DNA from: Bradyrhizobium sp. DOA9
GTDB lineage: Bacteria; Pseudomonadota; Alphaproteobacteria; Rhizobiales; Xanthobacteraceae
DNA length: 64,000 nt
Assembly (NCBI RefSeq): GCF_000617845.2
Contig: NZ_DF820425.1
Coordinates: forward strand, 3,523,725-3,587,724
Direction of reading: 5' to 3'
The position numbers and the translations under genes were made by a program. Shown here piece by piece: positions 54,543 to 61,976 of the stretch; the stretch's first letter is position 1, and the number at the start of each line of letters is the position of its first letter. The notes under the pieces were generated by a model. That model did no database searches. It was given only the letters and a program-made list of their open reading frames with translations, and was not told the origin of the DNA.

Positions 54543-57500
54543 ATGAGCAGCAATTCCGGGATGCGGCTTGACGTCCGTCGAAATTCCACGCCTGCGCGAA
54601 AACTGCTGGTTCTTGCCATTCTCTTGGGATCGGCCGGCTCGGCCGCCGCGCTGACCAAGGAGGCCGCGATCGAGAACTGCCGGATGACCGTCGGCAAGCC
54701 GATCGTGCAAGCCTGCATGCAGGCCCAAGGCGGCCGCAAGGCCGGCGCCGACATCGAGGGGTGCCGCGCCAAGGCCTCGCCGCAGGTCAGGGCCTGCGTG
54801 ATGGCGGCTCTCAACGCCGCCAACGGCCGCGCCAATGTCGCCGTCGAGCTCCCGAAGGAGGCGGCGCCGAAGCTGGAGCCCGGCACCGCACTGCCGAAGG
54901 GCTTCATCGCACCTCCCCGCACCATCGCCGACATCACGGCGATCCTCGATAGCGAGAAGCCGAACGAGAAGCTGATCGCGGAATTGAAAGCGGACGCCGA
55001 TTCCACGCCCACGGGCAAGGAATCGCGCGAAGATCTCGCACAATTCTATTTCGATCGCGCCAATGCGCGCGCGCAGCTCGGCCGGCTTGCTGAATCCATT
55101 GCGGATGCCAGCAAGGCCGTCGAGGTCGGCCGCGGCGCGGTCGAGCCTCAGCTGATGGGCCGCATGCAGCAGCTCCTCTCGCTGCAATACGCCGCAGCCG
55201 GCGATCCAAAGCGGTCGCTGGAGGTGATCCAGAGGTTGTTGCGTGAGACCGCGACCCAGCCGGGCGCAAAAGGATTCCAATTGGCCTCCAACCGGTCCGT
55301 TGCAGGCAACCTCATCCAGATGGGCGATGTCGCCCAGGCGGAAGCCTATCTGCGTCGCACACAGGCCGCAATCCAGGAGGCGCGCACCAGCGGTCTTCCG
55401 GGGTGGCGCACCTCCTATGCGCGCTTCGGACAGAACTGGGAGGGGGAGCTCGAAGCGACAAGGGCAATGATCTTCGAGGCGCGCGGGCAGTTCGCGGAGG
55501 CCGAGGCCGCCTATCGGGTGGCCGAGCAGCGCAAGCGGGCCGGCATGAAGGGCGTGATGGAGTCGGACAATCCCCCGGCAGAAACCGTCATGCTGCAGGC
55601 GATTGACAACCTGGTGCTGAGCCAGGCCCGCATGAAGGCGCGACAGGGCCGGCTTGCCGAAGCCGAGGTCGATGCCCGCCGCGCTCTGCTGGCGCGACTG
55701 AAGGACACCGGCAAGTATAATCCGGTGACGCCGCGCTACGTCATGGGCCTTGCCGGCATTCTGGTCGAAGAGGGGCGCTATGAGGAAGCCGAGCAGCTCG
55801 GTCGCGTCGCCCTGGAGATCAACAAGACCGTCGGCGTTCCCGACGATTCTCAATCCACGGTGCAATTGCTGTCGCAACTGGCCGGCATCCTGACGCTCCA
55901 GCGCAAGGCGCCGGAAGCCAACGCGATGTACGCGGCGATCGACAAGGCCATTGCCAATTGGGAGCCGCAGCGCCGCCAGGTGTTCGAGCTCAATCCGTCG
56001 CGCATTCTCTCGCTCTATTCGTCCGGCCAGCTCGAGGCCGGCATCGCTGCGGCCGAGCAATTGGTGAAGAAGCAGGTCGGCCGCGTCGGCGAAAATCATT
56101 TCGATGCCGCCTCGGCGCGCGGCACGCTGGCGGTCGGTCTGATGCGGGCGCGGCGCGATGCCGAGGCGATCCGCGAGTTCAAGGCCGCCATCCCGATCAT
56201 GATGGCGAGTGCGCGGGAAAACGCCGACGACGAGAACACCACCGTGGTGGCCGCGCGCAGCCAGCGCCTGCAGAGCATCGTGGAAAGCTATTTCGTGCTG
56301 CTTGCGCGCACCGGAGCTGCGAGCGGCGGGGTCGGCGAGGAGACCTTCAGCCTCGCCGACGCCATCCGCGGCCGCTCGGTTCAGCAGGCTCTGGCTGCAT
56401 CGAGCGCGCGGGCGGCCGCCAAGGATCCGGCGCTGGCCGATCTCGTCCGCAAGGAGCAGGACCTCACCAAGCAGGTCAACGCGCAGCTTGGAACGCTCAA
56501 CAACGTGCTGGCGCTTCCGTCCAGCGAGCGGGACGAGAAGGGCGTGCAGCAGATCCAGGCCTCGATCGCCGCCTTGCGCACCGAACGCGACAAGGCGCGG
56601 CAGGAGATCAAGCAGAAGTTTCCGGTCTACGCCGATCTCGTTTCTCCCAAGCCGCCCAGCGTCGCTGAAATCCGCGCGACGCTCGCCGACGGTGAGGCGA
56701 TGCTGTCGTTCTATTTCGGCCAGAGCGGCAGTTTCGTCTGGGCCGTGCCGAAGTCGGGCCCGGTGGCGTTCGCCGCGGTCAACGCCCAGATCGGCGAGAT
56801 CGAGACCAGGATCCGCAAGCTGCGCGAGGCGCTCGAGCCGCAGGCGGCGATGATCTCGGACATTCCGCCGTTCGATCTCAAGCTCGGCTACGAGCTCTAC
56901 GAGCTGCTGCTGAAGCCGGTCGAGAGCGGATGGAAGCCGGCCAGGAACCTGATCGTCGTGACCAACGGCGCTCTCGGACTTTTGCCGCTGTCCCTGTTGC
57001 CGACGGCACCGGCAGAGGTGGCCGCGGACGAGGACCCGCTCTTCGTCGGTTATCGCAACGTGCCATGGCTGGCGCGAAGCCATGCCGTGTCGACGGTGCC
57101 CTCGGCCGCGGCGTTGCGCACCTTAAGGCAATTGCCGCCGGGCAAGCCCGGCCGCGGCGACCTCGTGGCCTTTGGTGATCCCTATTTCAACAGCGAGCAG
57201 CAGGCCGAGGCGGAAGGCGGCGGAGAGAAGATCCAGGTCGCCGATGCCGGCGGCAACATCACGCGCGGCGGTCCGCTGAAGCGGCGCAACAGTCCCAAGC
57301 TCGAGGGCGTCGACAGCGCCGAGCTCGGTCTGTTGCCCCGTTTGCCGGACACCGCCGACGAGTTGAAATCGATCGCACTGGCACTGCAGGCCGACCCTTC
57401 GAAGGTGTTGTTCCTCGGCAAGAGCGCGACCGAGAGCGCGGTGAAGACCATGAATCTCTCCGGCTTCAGGATCCTGGCCTTTGCGACCCATGGGCTCGTC

Positions 57501-57962
57501 CCGGGCGAGCTGAACGGGCTGACGCAGCCGGCACTCGCTTTGTCGTCGCCGGCGGTGACGGGCGAGGGCGGCGACGGCCTCCTGACCATGGAGGAGATCC
57601 TCGGCCTCAAGCTGGACGCGGACTGGGTCGTCCTGTCGGCCTGCAACACCGGGGCCGGCGCCGGCGCCGGGGCAGAGGCCGCATCCGGGCTCGGCCGCGC
57701 CTTCTTCTACGCCGGAACGCGTGCGCTGCTGGTGACGAACTGGTCGGTGCATTCACAGTCGGCGCGGCAATTGGTGACCGACCTGTTCAAGCGGCAGGCC
57801 GACGATCCCAAGCTGTCGCGCAGCGAGGCGCTGCGCCAGGCGGCGATGGCCCTCGTCGATGGTCCGGGTTATCTCAACAGCGAAGGCAAGACCGAGTTCG
57901 CCTATGCGCATCCGTTGTTCTGGGCGCCCTACACGATCATCGGCGATGGCGGCTTGCAGTGA
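54543..57962 (+). CDS. exported TPR-CHAT domain protease
   Basis: 1139-residue protein. A signal peptide (LLVLAILLGSAGSAAA) is followed by a cysteine-containing segment (about 40-90), a long array of tetratricopeptide-like repeats (about 155-600; for example YFDRANARAQLGRLAESIADA and GLAGILVEEGRYEEAEQLG), a coiled-coil part (about 615-700) and a C-terminal CHAT domain (about 800-1139). The caspase-like His/Cys pair is intact: H983 in FATHGLV and C1034 in LSACNTG. CHAT proteases cleave protein targets; known ones include separase relatives and CRISPR-associated Craspase. This one is exported, so its target should be periplasmic or extracellular. Three small genes follow directly. Confidence 0.93.
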   Translation: MSSNSGMRLDVRRNSTPARKLLVLAILLGSAGSAAALTKEAAIENCRMTVGKPIVQACMQAQGGRKAGADIEGCRAKASPQVRACVMAALNAANGRANVAVELPKEAAPKLEPGTALPKGFIAPPRTIADITAILDSEKPNEKLIAELKADADSTPTGKESREDLAQFYFDRANARAQLGRLAESIADASKAVEVGRGAVEPQLMGRMQQLLSLQYAAAGDPKRSLEVIQRLLRETATQPGAKGFQLASNRSVAGNLIQMGDVAQAEAYLRRTQAAIQEARTSGLPGWRTSYARFGQNWEGELEATRAMIFEARGQFAEAEAAYRVAEQRKRAGMKGVMESDNPPAETVMLQAIDNLVLSQARMKARQGRLAEAEVDARRALLARLKDTGKYNPVTPRYVMGLAGILVEEGRYEEAEQLGRVALEINKTVGVPDDSQSTVQLLSQLAGILTLQRKAPEANAMYAAIDKAIANWEPQRRQVFELNPSRILSLYSSGQLEAGIAAAEQLVKKQVGRVGENHFDAASARGTLAVGLMRARRDAEAIREFKAAIPIMMASARENADDENTTVVAARSQRLQSIVESYFVLLARTGAASGGVGEETFSLADAIRGRSVQQALAASSARAAAKDPALADLVRKEQDLTKQVNAQLGTLNNVLALPSSERDEKGVQQIQASIAALRTERDKARQEIKQKFPVYADLVSPKPPSVAEIRATLADGEAMLSFYFGQSGSFVWAVPKSGPVAFAAVNAQIGEIETRIRKLREALEPQAAMISDIPPFDLKLGYELYELLLKPVESGWKPARNLIVVTNGALGLLPLSLLPTAPAEVAADEDPLFVGYRNVPWLARSHAVSTVPSAAALRTLRQLPPGKPGRGDLVAFGDPYFNSEQQAEAEGGGEKIQVADAGGNITRGGPLKRRNSPKLEGVDSAELGLLPRLPDTADELKSIALALQADPSKVLFLGKSATESAVKTMNLSGFRILAFATHGLVPGELNGLTQPALALSSPAVTGEGGDGLLTMEEILGLKLDADWVVLSACNTGAGAGAGAEAASGLGRAFFYAGTRALLVTNWSVHSQSARQLVTDLFKRQADDPKLSRSEALRQAAMALVDGPGYLNSEGKTEFAYAHPLFWAPYTIIGDGGLQ

Positions 57963-57987
57963 CGCGAGGGGAAGGGGTGCAGGGGAA

Positions 57988-58431
57988 ATGAAGCGGAATG
58001 TCTTGCTCGGGCTCGTAGCCGCAGCTTTGCTGGTCTCGGCGCCATCGCATGCCACGTTGTTGATCACGGAAGAGGAAGCCAAGCTGCCGCCTCCCAAGGG
58101 AGCGGTGGCCGTCGAACAGCGCGGCATCCTGCGTGGTCCGAAGGTCGAGTTCGTCTCGCCGGGCAGCGCGGCGAGCTCGCCGCTGCGGCTGGTGTTGAAA
58201 TTTCAATCCTATGGCGGGGCAAAGGTCGACCCGGACTCGGTCAAGGTGATCTTCCTCCGCACGCCGAATGTCGACCTGACCCCCAGGGTCAAGCCCTTCG
58301 TGCAGCCTGACGGCATCAACATGCAGGATGCGGAGCTGCCGCCCGGCGAATACACGGTGCGCGTCGACATCAAGGACAGCGACGGCCGGCCGGGCACGGC
58401 CGTCTTCACCCTGAAGGTTGCGCCCAAGTGA
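57988..58431 (+). CDS. secreted beta-rich protein downstream of CHAT protease
   Basis: 147 residues. Signal peptide (LLGLVAAALLVSAPSHA), then a predicted beta-sandwich domain (VEFVSPGSAASSPLRLVLKF ... PGEYTVRVDIKDSDGRPGTA) like an Ig-type or copper-resistance-type fold; no metal motif seen. GGGGAA before ATG 57988 and a gap of 25 bases to the CHAT gene indicate one operon. It may be a substrate or partner of the protease. Its stop codon lies in the first unit of a tandem repeat. Confidence 0.7.
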   Translation: MKRNVLLGLVAAALLVSAPSHATLLITEEEAKLPPPKGAVAVEQRGILRGPKVEFVSPGSAASSPLRLVLKFQSYGGAKVDPDSVKVIFLRTPNVDLTPRVKPFVQPDGINMQDAELPPGEYTVRVDIKDSDGRPGTAVFTLKVAPK

Positions 58432-58520
58432 ACTTTGCCCAAGTGAACTTTGCCAAGTGAGCTTTGCCAAGTGAGCTTTGCCCAAGTGACTTCGCAAGTG
58501 AGCGCCCAAGTGAACTGCCC
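58425..58520 (+). repeat. tandem CAAGTGA array at a gene junction
   Basis: Seven units of CAAGTGA with 12-15 base spacing (starts at 58425, 58440, 58454, 58468, 58483, 58495, 58507); most units continue as ACTTTGCC or GCTTTGCC. Unit 1 holds the TGA stop of the secreted protein; unit 7 holds the GTG start of the zinc-ribbon gene. The GTG codons of units 4-7 are all in the zinc-ribbon frame. Confidence 0.9.
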
Positions 58521-58707
58521 TTACTGCCGGTCCGAAAGTGCCGAGGGTGCGCTGGTCTGCGCCTCGTGCGGGCGCGACATCGCCGTTCCCGCCACGCTGC
58601 TTGCCGAGCGCGACGATCTCTTGCGCAAGCGCGAGGATCTGCGCGACGAGCTGAAACGGGCCAGAGACGAGATCGAAGCCATCATGAGGCGAAGGAAGTC
58701 GCGCTAG
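58510..58707 (+). CDS. zinc-ribbon coiled-coil small protein
   Basis: 65 residues from GTG 58510. CPYC and CASC (CPYCRSESAEGALVCASCG) form a zinc ribbon; a charged coiled coil follows (LLAERDDLLRKREDLRDELK). Up to three in-frame GTG and one TTG further upstream, inside the tandem repeat, could give longer N-termini. Predicted cytoplasmic. The next gene has a related zinc ribbon and starts two bases after the stop. Confidence 0.7.
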   Translation: MNCPYCRSESAEGALVCASCGRDIAVPATLLAERDDLLRKREDLRDELKRARDEIEAIMRRRKSR

Positions 58708-58709
58708 CG

Positions 58710-59474
58710 ATGGAATGTCCGTTCTGCGCCGAGACGATCAAGGACGAAGCCATCGCGTGCAAGCATTGTTCGCGCGACTTGCGCTTCGTGCGGCCGACGC
58801 TTCTCGAGATCGACGAAATCGTTGCGGAGCTGGACAAGCTCAGGCGGGATCTGGATCGCGTCAACGTCCGCATCGAGCGCTACAACAACCCGTTGCGCTA
58901 TTACGGAACGCATGCGGTGCTCTATGTTGCGACTCCATCCCTGCTGCTGGTGATCGCGCATGTGCTGGTGACCATCATCTTCAACCTGTCGCCGATCCCG
59001 CTTCGGATCGCGTCGATCGCCGTACCGCTCTTGTTCGGATTCGTTGCCTATCCGCTGCACAGGGTCTACGCCCTGGCGGCATTCGTGCTGGCGTTCCTGA
59101 CCGCGACTGTCAGCATCCTCGCAATGCTGACGGTCACCGGTATCCATGATGATGTCCCGATCCTTCCAGCGGTGTGGATCGAATGGCGGGAGGTGTTCGA
59201 ATATGGCGCCAGTATCCTGCTCGCCTTCGTCTCGGGTAACATTCTCAGCGTCGTGGTCTTCCAGATATTGCCGCGCGTGCTGACCCAGGGCGGCAAGCCG
59301 AATGCGTTCGCTTTCCGCACGGCGCGTCTATTGGGCCAGCATGTCGGAGAGGAGCAGCTGCGCCGCCGCGCCCGCTTGATTCAGAACCTCATGCAGACCG
59401 CGGGGCCACTGGTCGGCGTTGCCGCGACCGGTGTCGGCTCGATCTATGCGGGCTTGAAGGGCTTGCTGGGATAG
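58710..59474 (+). CDS. zinc-ribbon membrane protein
   Basis: 254 residues. The N-terminal zinc ribbon (CPFCAETIKDEAIACKHCSRD) is followed by a coiled-coil segment (EIVAELDKLRRDLDRVNVRI), about four transmembrane helices (HAVLYVATPSLLLVIAHVLV, IASIAVPLLFGFVAYPLH, ALAAFVLAFLTATVSILAML and YGASILLAFVSGNILSVVVF) and a helical tail. The ribbon and coil parallel the preceding small protein, so the two may be paralogous or interact. Last gene of the CHAT cluster; convergent with arsC. Role unknown. Confidence 0.78.
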   Translation: MECPFCAETIKDEAIACKHCSRDLRFVRPTLLEIDEIVAELDKLRRDLDRVNVRIERYNNPLRYYGTHAVLYVATPSLLLVIAHVLVTIIFNLSPIPLRIASIAVPLLFGFVAYPLHRVYALAAFVLAFLTATVSILAMLTVTGIHDDVPILPAVWIEWREVFEYGASILLAFVSGNILSVVVFQILPRVLTQGGKPNAFAFRTARLLGQHVGEEQLRRRARLIQNLMQTAGPLVGVAATGVGSIYAGLKGLLG

Positions 59475-59502
59475 CCGAACCTTCCGAAGCGTGCTGGCAG
59501 GC

Positions 59503-59904
59503 CTATCGCGCTTCCACCACTTCGCCGTCTTCCTTCACGAAGCGGCCGACCGGATTGTCCAGGAGATCGATCACCGCTTCCGACGGCCGGCACAAGCGCG
59601 TGCCCTTTGGCGTCACCACGATCGGGCGGTTGATGAGGATGGGATGGGCGATCATGAAATCGAGGAGCTGGTCATCGCTCCATTTGGGATCGTCGAGGCC
59701 AAGCTCCTTGTAAGGCGTTCCCTTCTCGCGCAGCAGCGCGCGAACCGGAATGCCCATGCTCGCGATCAGCTCCTTGAGTTTGTCCCGCGAGGGCGGGGAC
59801 TTCAGATATTCGACGACGGCGGGCTCGGTGCCGCTCTGCCGGATCATCGCCAGCGTGTTGCGCGAGGTGCCGCAGGCGGGGTTGTGATAGATCGTGACGG
59901 TCAT
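59503..59904 (-). CDS. arsC: arsenate reductase, glutaredoxin-dependent type
   Basis: 133 residues, thioredoxin-fold ArsC. The catalytic C11 is in HNPACGTSRN and the basic substrate-binding region is PILINRPIVVTPKGTRLCRP. It reduces arsenate to arsenite with glutathione/glutaredoxin. Its start overlaps the aqpS stop by four bases; it is the last gene of the operon arsR-arsC(LMW)-aqpS-arsC. Confidence 0.95.
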   Translation of the reverse strand: MTVTIYHNPACGTSRNTLAMIRQSGTEPAVVEYLKSPPSRDKLKELIASMGIPVRALLREKGTPYKELGLDDPKWSDDQLLDFMIAHPILINRPIVVTPKGTRLCRPSEAVIDLLDNPVGRFVKEDGEVVEAR

Positions 59905-60602
59905 CGAGCTGTCTCCGTGATTGCGACCGAGGCTGACGCGCGTGAGCGTCCGAGCAGCCAGTTCATCAGCAGCATGCCGGCGAACGCTCCGCACAGCTCG
60001 GCGATGATGAAGCCGGGCAGGTCGGCGGGGCGAATCCCCGAGAACGTGTTGGTCAGGGACCTCGCAATGGCCACGGCCGGATTGGCGAACGAGGTGGAGG
60101 CCGTGAACCAATAGGCGGCGGTGATGTAGAGGCCCACCAGCCAAGGCACGGCCGTGCGCTGAAACCGGATGCCGGCCAGGATCGTCGCAACCAGTCCGAA
60201 CGCGGCCACCGCTTCGGCGAACCATTGCGCTCCTCCGGTTCGAACCTTCGTAGAGAAGTCGAGCAGCGGCAGGCCGAACATCAGATGCGCCGCCGCCGTT
60301 CCCGCGATGCCGCCGGCGATTTGCGCGACAATATAGAACGCAGCCTCGTATCCCGGCAGCTCGCGCTTGCCGGTGAAGACGAGCGTCACCGCGGGATTGA
60401 AGTGCGCGCCGGAGACCGGGCCGAGCACCGTGATCAGGACGACCAGGATAGCGCCGGTGGGCAAGGTGTTGCAAAGCAGCGCAAGCGCGACGTCCCTGGT
60501 CAGCGTTTCCGCCATGATGCCGGAGCCGACTACGGTGGCGACGAGAATGCCCGTGCCGAGCGCTTCGGCCGCGAGGCGCCGCGAGAGATCGAAATTGTCC
60601 AT
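59901..60602 (-). CDS. aqpS: arsenite-conducting aquaglyceroporin (AqpS-like)
   Basis: 233-residue MIP-family channel with six helices and both NPA loops (AHFNPAVTL and SFANPAVAI, the latter without the Arg directly after but with AR two residues later). In Sinorhizobium, AqpS in an ars operon lets arsenite leave the cell down its gradient, replacing ArsB. Flanked by two arsC genes and overlapping both, so the same role is very likely here. Confidence 0.93.
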   Translation of the reverse strand: MDNFDLSRRLAAEALGTGILVATVVGSGIMAETLTRDVALALLCNTLPTGAILVVLITVLGPVSGAHFNPAVTLVFTGKRELPGYEAAFYIVAQIAGGIAGTAAAHLMFGLPLLDFSTKVRTGGAQWFAEAVAAFGLVATILAGIRFQRTAVPWLVGLYITAAYWFTASTSFANPAVAIARSLTNTFSGIRPADLPGFIIAELCGAFAGMLLMNWLLGRSRASASVAITETAR

Positions 60603-61129
60603 CAGCTGGCCTTCGGAGCCGGATGTGTCGCGCCATCGGAGCGGCCAATTTCCCGCAGCTTGGTGCCGAGGGACAGCTTATCGATGCTCGGCAGCGGAAG
60701 GTTCACGAAGGTATCGATCCGATTTTTGAGATAGCGGAACGCGGTGACGAATGCCGCCTGCTTTTCCAGATCCGTGCCTTCGACCGTGGCGGGGTCTTCG
60801 ATGCCCCAGTGCGCTGTCATCGGCTGACCCGGCCAGATCGGACAGGACTCGCCGGCGGCGTTGTCGCAAACGGTGAAGACGAAATCCATCACCGGCGCAT
60901 CGGGCGTGGCGAACTCCAGCCAGCTCTTCGAGCGCATCCCGTCGATCGGGTAGTCCATGCTCTGCAGCGTGCGCAGCGCCAGCGGATGCACGGCGCCTTT
61001 CGGCGTGCTCCCTGCAGAGAAGGACCGAAAGCGCCCGGCACCGTCCTTGCGAAGGATCGATTCCGCGAGCACGGAGCGGGCTGAATTGCCCGTACAAAGG
61101 AACAGCACATTGTAGACGCGATCAGGCAC
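60602..61129 (-). CDS. arsC: arsenate reductase, LMW-phosphatase (thioredoxin) type
   Basis: 175 residues from GTG 61129. The phosphatase P-loop CTGNSARS (C12-x5-R18) is at the N-terminus, with further Cys in FTVCDNAAGESCPIWPG (redox cysteines) and a C-terminal DP (EDPATVEG) region. It belongs to the LMW-PTP-like ArsC family that uses thioredoxin or mycothiol. Its start overlaps the arsR stop by 8 bases. The operon thus holds two reductases of independent origin. Confidence 0.93.
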   Translation of the reverse strand: MPDRVYNVLFLCTGNSARSVLAESILRKDGAGRFRSFSAGSTPKGAVHPLALRTLQSMDYPIDGMRSKSWLEFATPDAPVMDFVFTVCDNAAGESCPIWPGQPMTAHWGIEDPATVEGTDLEKQAAFVTAFRYLKNRIDTFVNLPLPSIDKLSLGTKLREIGRSDGATHPAPKAS

Positions 61130-61484
61130 GGGCCTTCTCCTTTCGCTTGGGAGCGCAGCACGATTGCAAGGTCTCGACGACGGGCTCGCAAACTTCCGGC
61201 CGTCCGCCGCAGCAATCGCGCAGCAGGAAGAGCGCGACGTCGCGAAATTCGCCGAGGTTGGCGCGATAGACGATCGAGCGGCTGTGCCGTTCGGAAGACA
61301 CGAGGCGGGCGCGGCTTAGAATCGACAGATGCGCCGACAGCGTGTTTTGCGGGACTTCCAAGAGGCGCGCGAGGTCGCCGGCCGCAAGACCTTCAGGTTC
61401 GTGCCTGACCAGCGTCCGGAATGCCTCCAGACGGGTCGGTTGAGACAGCGCGGCGAGCGCCAGGACGGCTTGTTCTGTTTCCAT
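61122..61484 (-). CDS. arsR: ArsR family arsenic-responsive repressor
   Basis: 120 residues, winged-helix repressor (LSQPTRLEAFRTLVRHEPEG, NTLSAHLSILSRARLVSSER). The arsenite-binding cysteines are near the C-terminus: C91-C92 and C99 (RDCCGGRPEVCEP), plus C109-C110, similar to the C-terminal site of Acidithiobacillus ArsR rather than the helix-3 site of E. coli ArsR. First gene of the leftward operon, with a candidate operator around its start. Confidence 0.95.
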   Translation of the reverse strand: METEQAVLALAALSQPTRLEAFRTLVRHEPEGLAAGDLARLLEVPQNTLSAHLSILSRARLVSSERHSRSIVYRANLGEFRDVALFLLRDCCGGRPEVCEPVVETLQSCCAPKRKEKARA

Positions 61485-61500
61485 ATATCCAGATTTATGG
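61481..61500. promoter_or_regulatory. possible ArsR operator at arsR start
   Basis: CCATA-N10-TATGG inverted repeat covering the arsR start codon. AT-rich. Candidate binding site; unproven. Confidence 0.35.
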
Positions 61501-61560
61501 AATTGTTAAGACCGAGTCAATCCGGAAACTCCGGCCACGCGTAAGCTATAATTTCGAATA

Positions 61561-61568
61561 TTCTAGAA
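61561..61568. promoter_or_regulatory. TTCTAGAA palindrome (possible ArsR site)
   Basis: TTCTAGAA in an AT-rich context, 51 bases before the second arsR gene. The same palindrome occurs at 61954-61961. Confidence 0.4.
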
Positions 61569-61611
61569 ATATCGTTTGACAGCTGGCCTGCACCGGCGCA
61601 TCGTGTCGCCC

Positions 61612-61929
61612 ATGAAGATCGACGACGCTGCAGCACGCCTGGAAGCACTCGGAAATCGGACCCGCCTGCAGATTTACCGGGCGCTGGTCCGGGCCGGGCA
61701 CGCGGGCATGCCGGTCGGCCGCTTGCAGGACAAGCTGAAGATCCCGGCCTCGACGCTGTCGCACCACATCAAGACCCTGGTCTCGGTCGGGCTGGTCAGT
61801 CAGAGCAGGGAATCGACGACGCTGATCTGTCGCGCCAATTTCGACGCCATGCGCGGGCTGGTCGACTTTCTGGCCGCGGAATGCTGTGCGGAAGAAGTGG
61901 GGTGTAAGGATGCCCAGACCGCAGCCTGA
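61612..61929 (+). CDS. arsR: second ArsR family regulator
   Basis: 105 residues from ATG 61612 (MKIDDAAARLEALGNRTRLQ); a TTG 36 bases earlier would add 12 residues. Winged-helix region IPASTLSHHIKTLVSVGLVS. The C-terminal cysteines CCAEEVGC follow the CC-x5-C pattern of Acidithiobacillus-type ArsR, so it senses arsenite or a related metalloid. Divergent from the first arsR and followed by a flavoprotein and an MFS gene, which it presumably controls. Confidence 0.92.
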   Translation: MKIDDAAARLEALGNRTRLQIYRALVRAGHAGMPVGRLQDKLKIPASTLSHHIKTLVSVGLVSQSRESTTLICRANFDAMRGLVDFLAAECCAEEVGCKDAQTAA

Positions 61930-61953
61930 TCGATTTGGCCAATTATTCCATAA

Positions 61954-61961
61954 TTCTAGAA
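61954..61961. promoter_or_regulatory. TTCTAGAA palindrome upstream of flavoprotein
   Basis: Same 8-base palindrome as at 61561, 15 bases before the flavoprotein start, with similar AT-rich flanks (ATTATTCCATAATTCTAGAA). Could be a second operator. Confidence 0.35.
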
Positions 61962-61976
61962 GGATGGAGAACTGCA

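Noticed and set aside
54066..57083. 1005-codon open frame on the minus strand opposite the CHAT gene
   Set aside because: Arg/Leu/Asp-rich with no recognisable motif, while the plus strand encodes an intact protease. Antisense shadow.
54543..57962. CRISPR-associated CHAT (Craspase-type) protease
   Set aside because: It has a signal peptide and no CRISPR or gRAMP gene is nearby, so it is an exported CHAT of a different kind.
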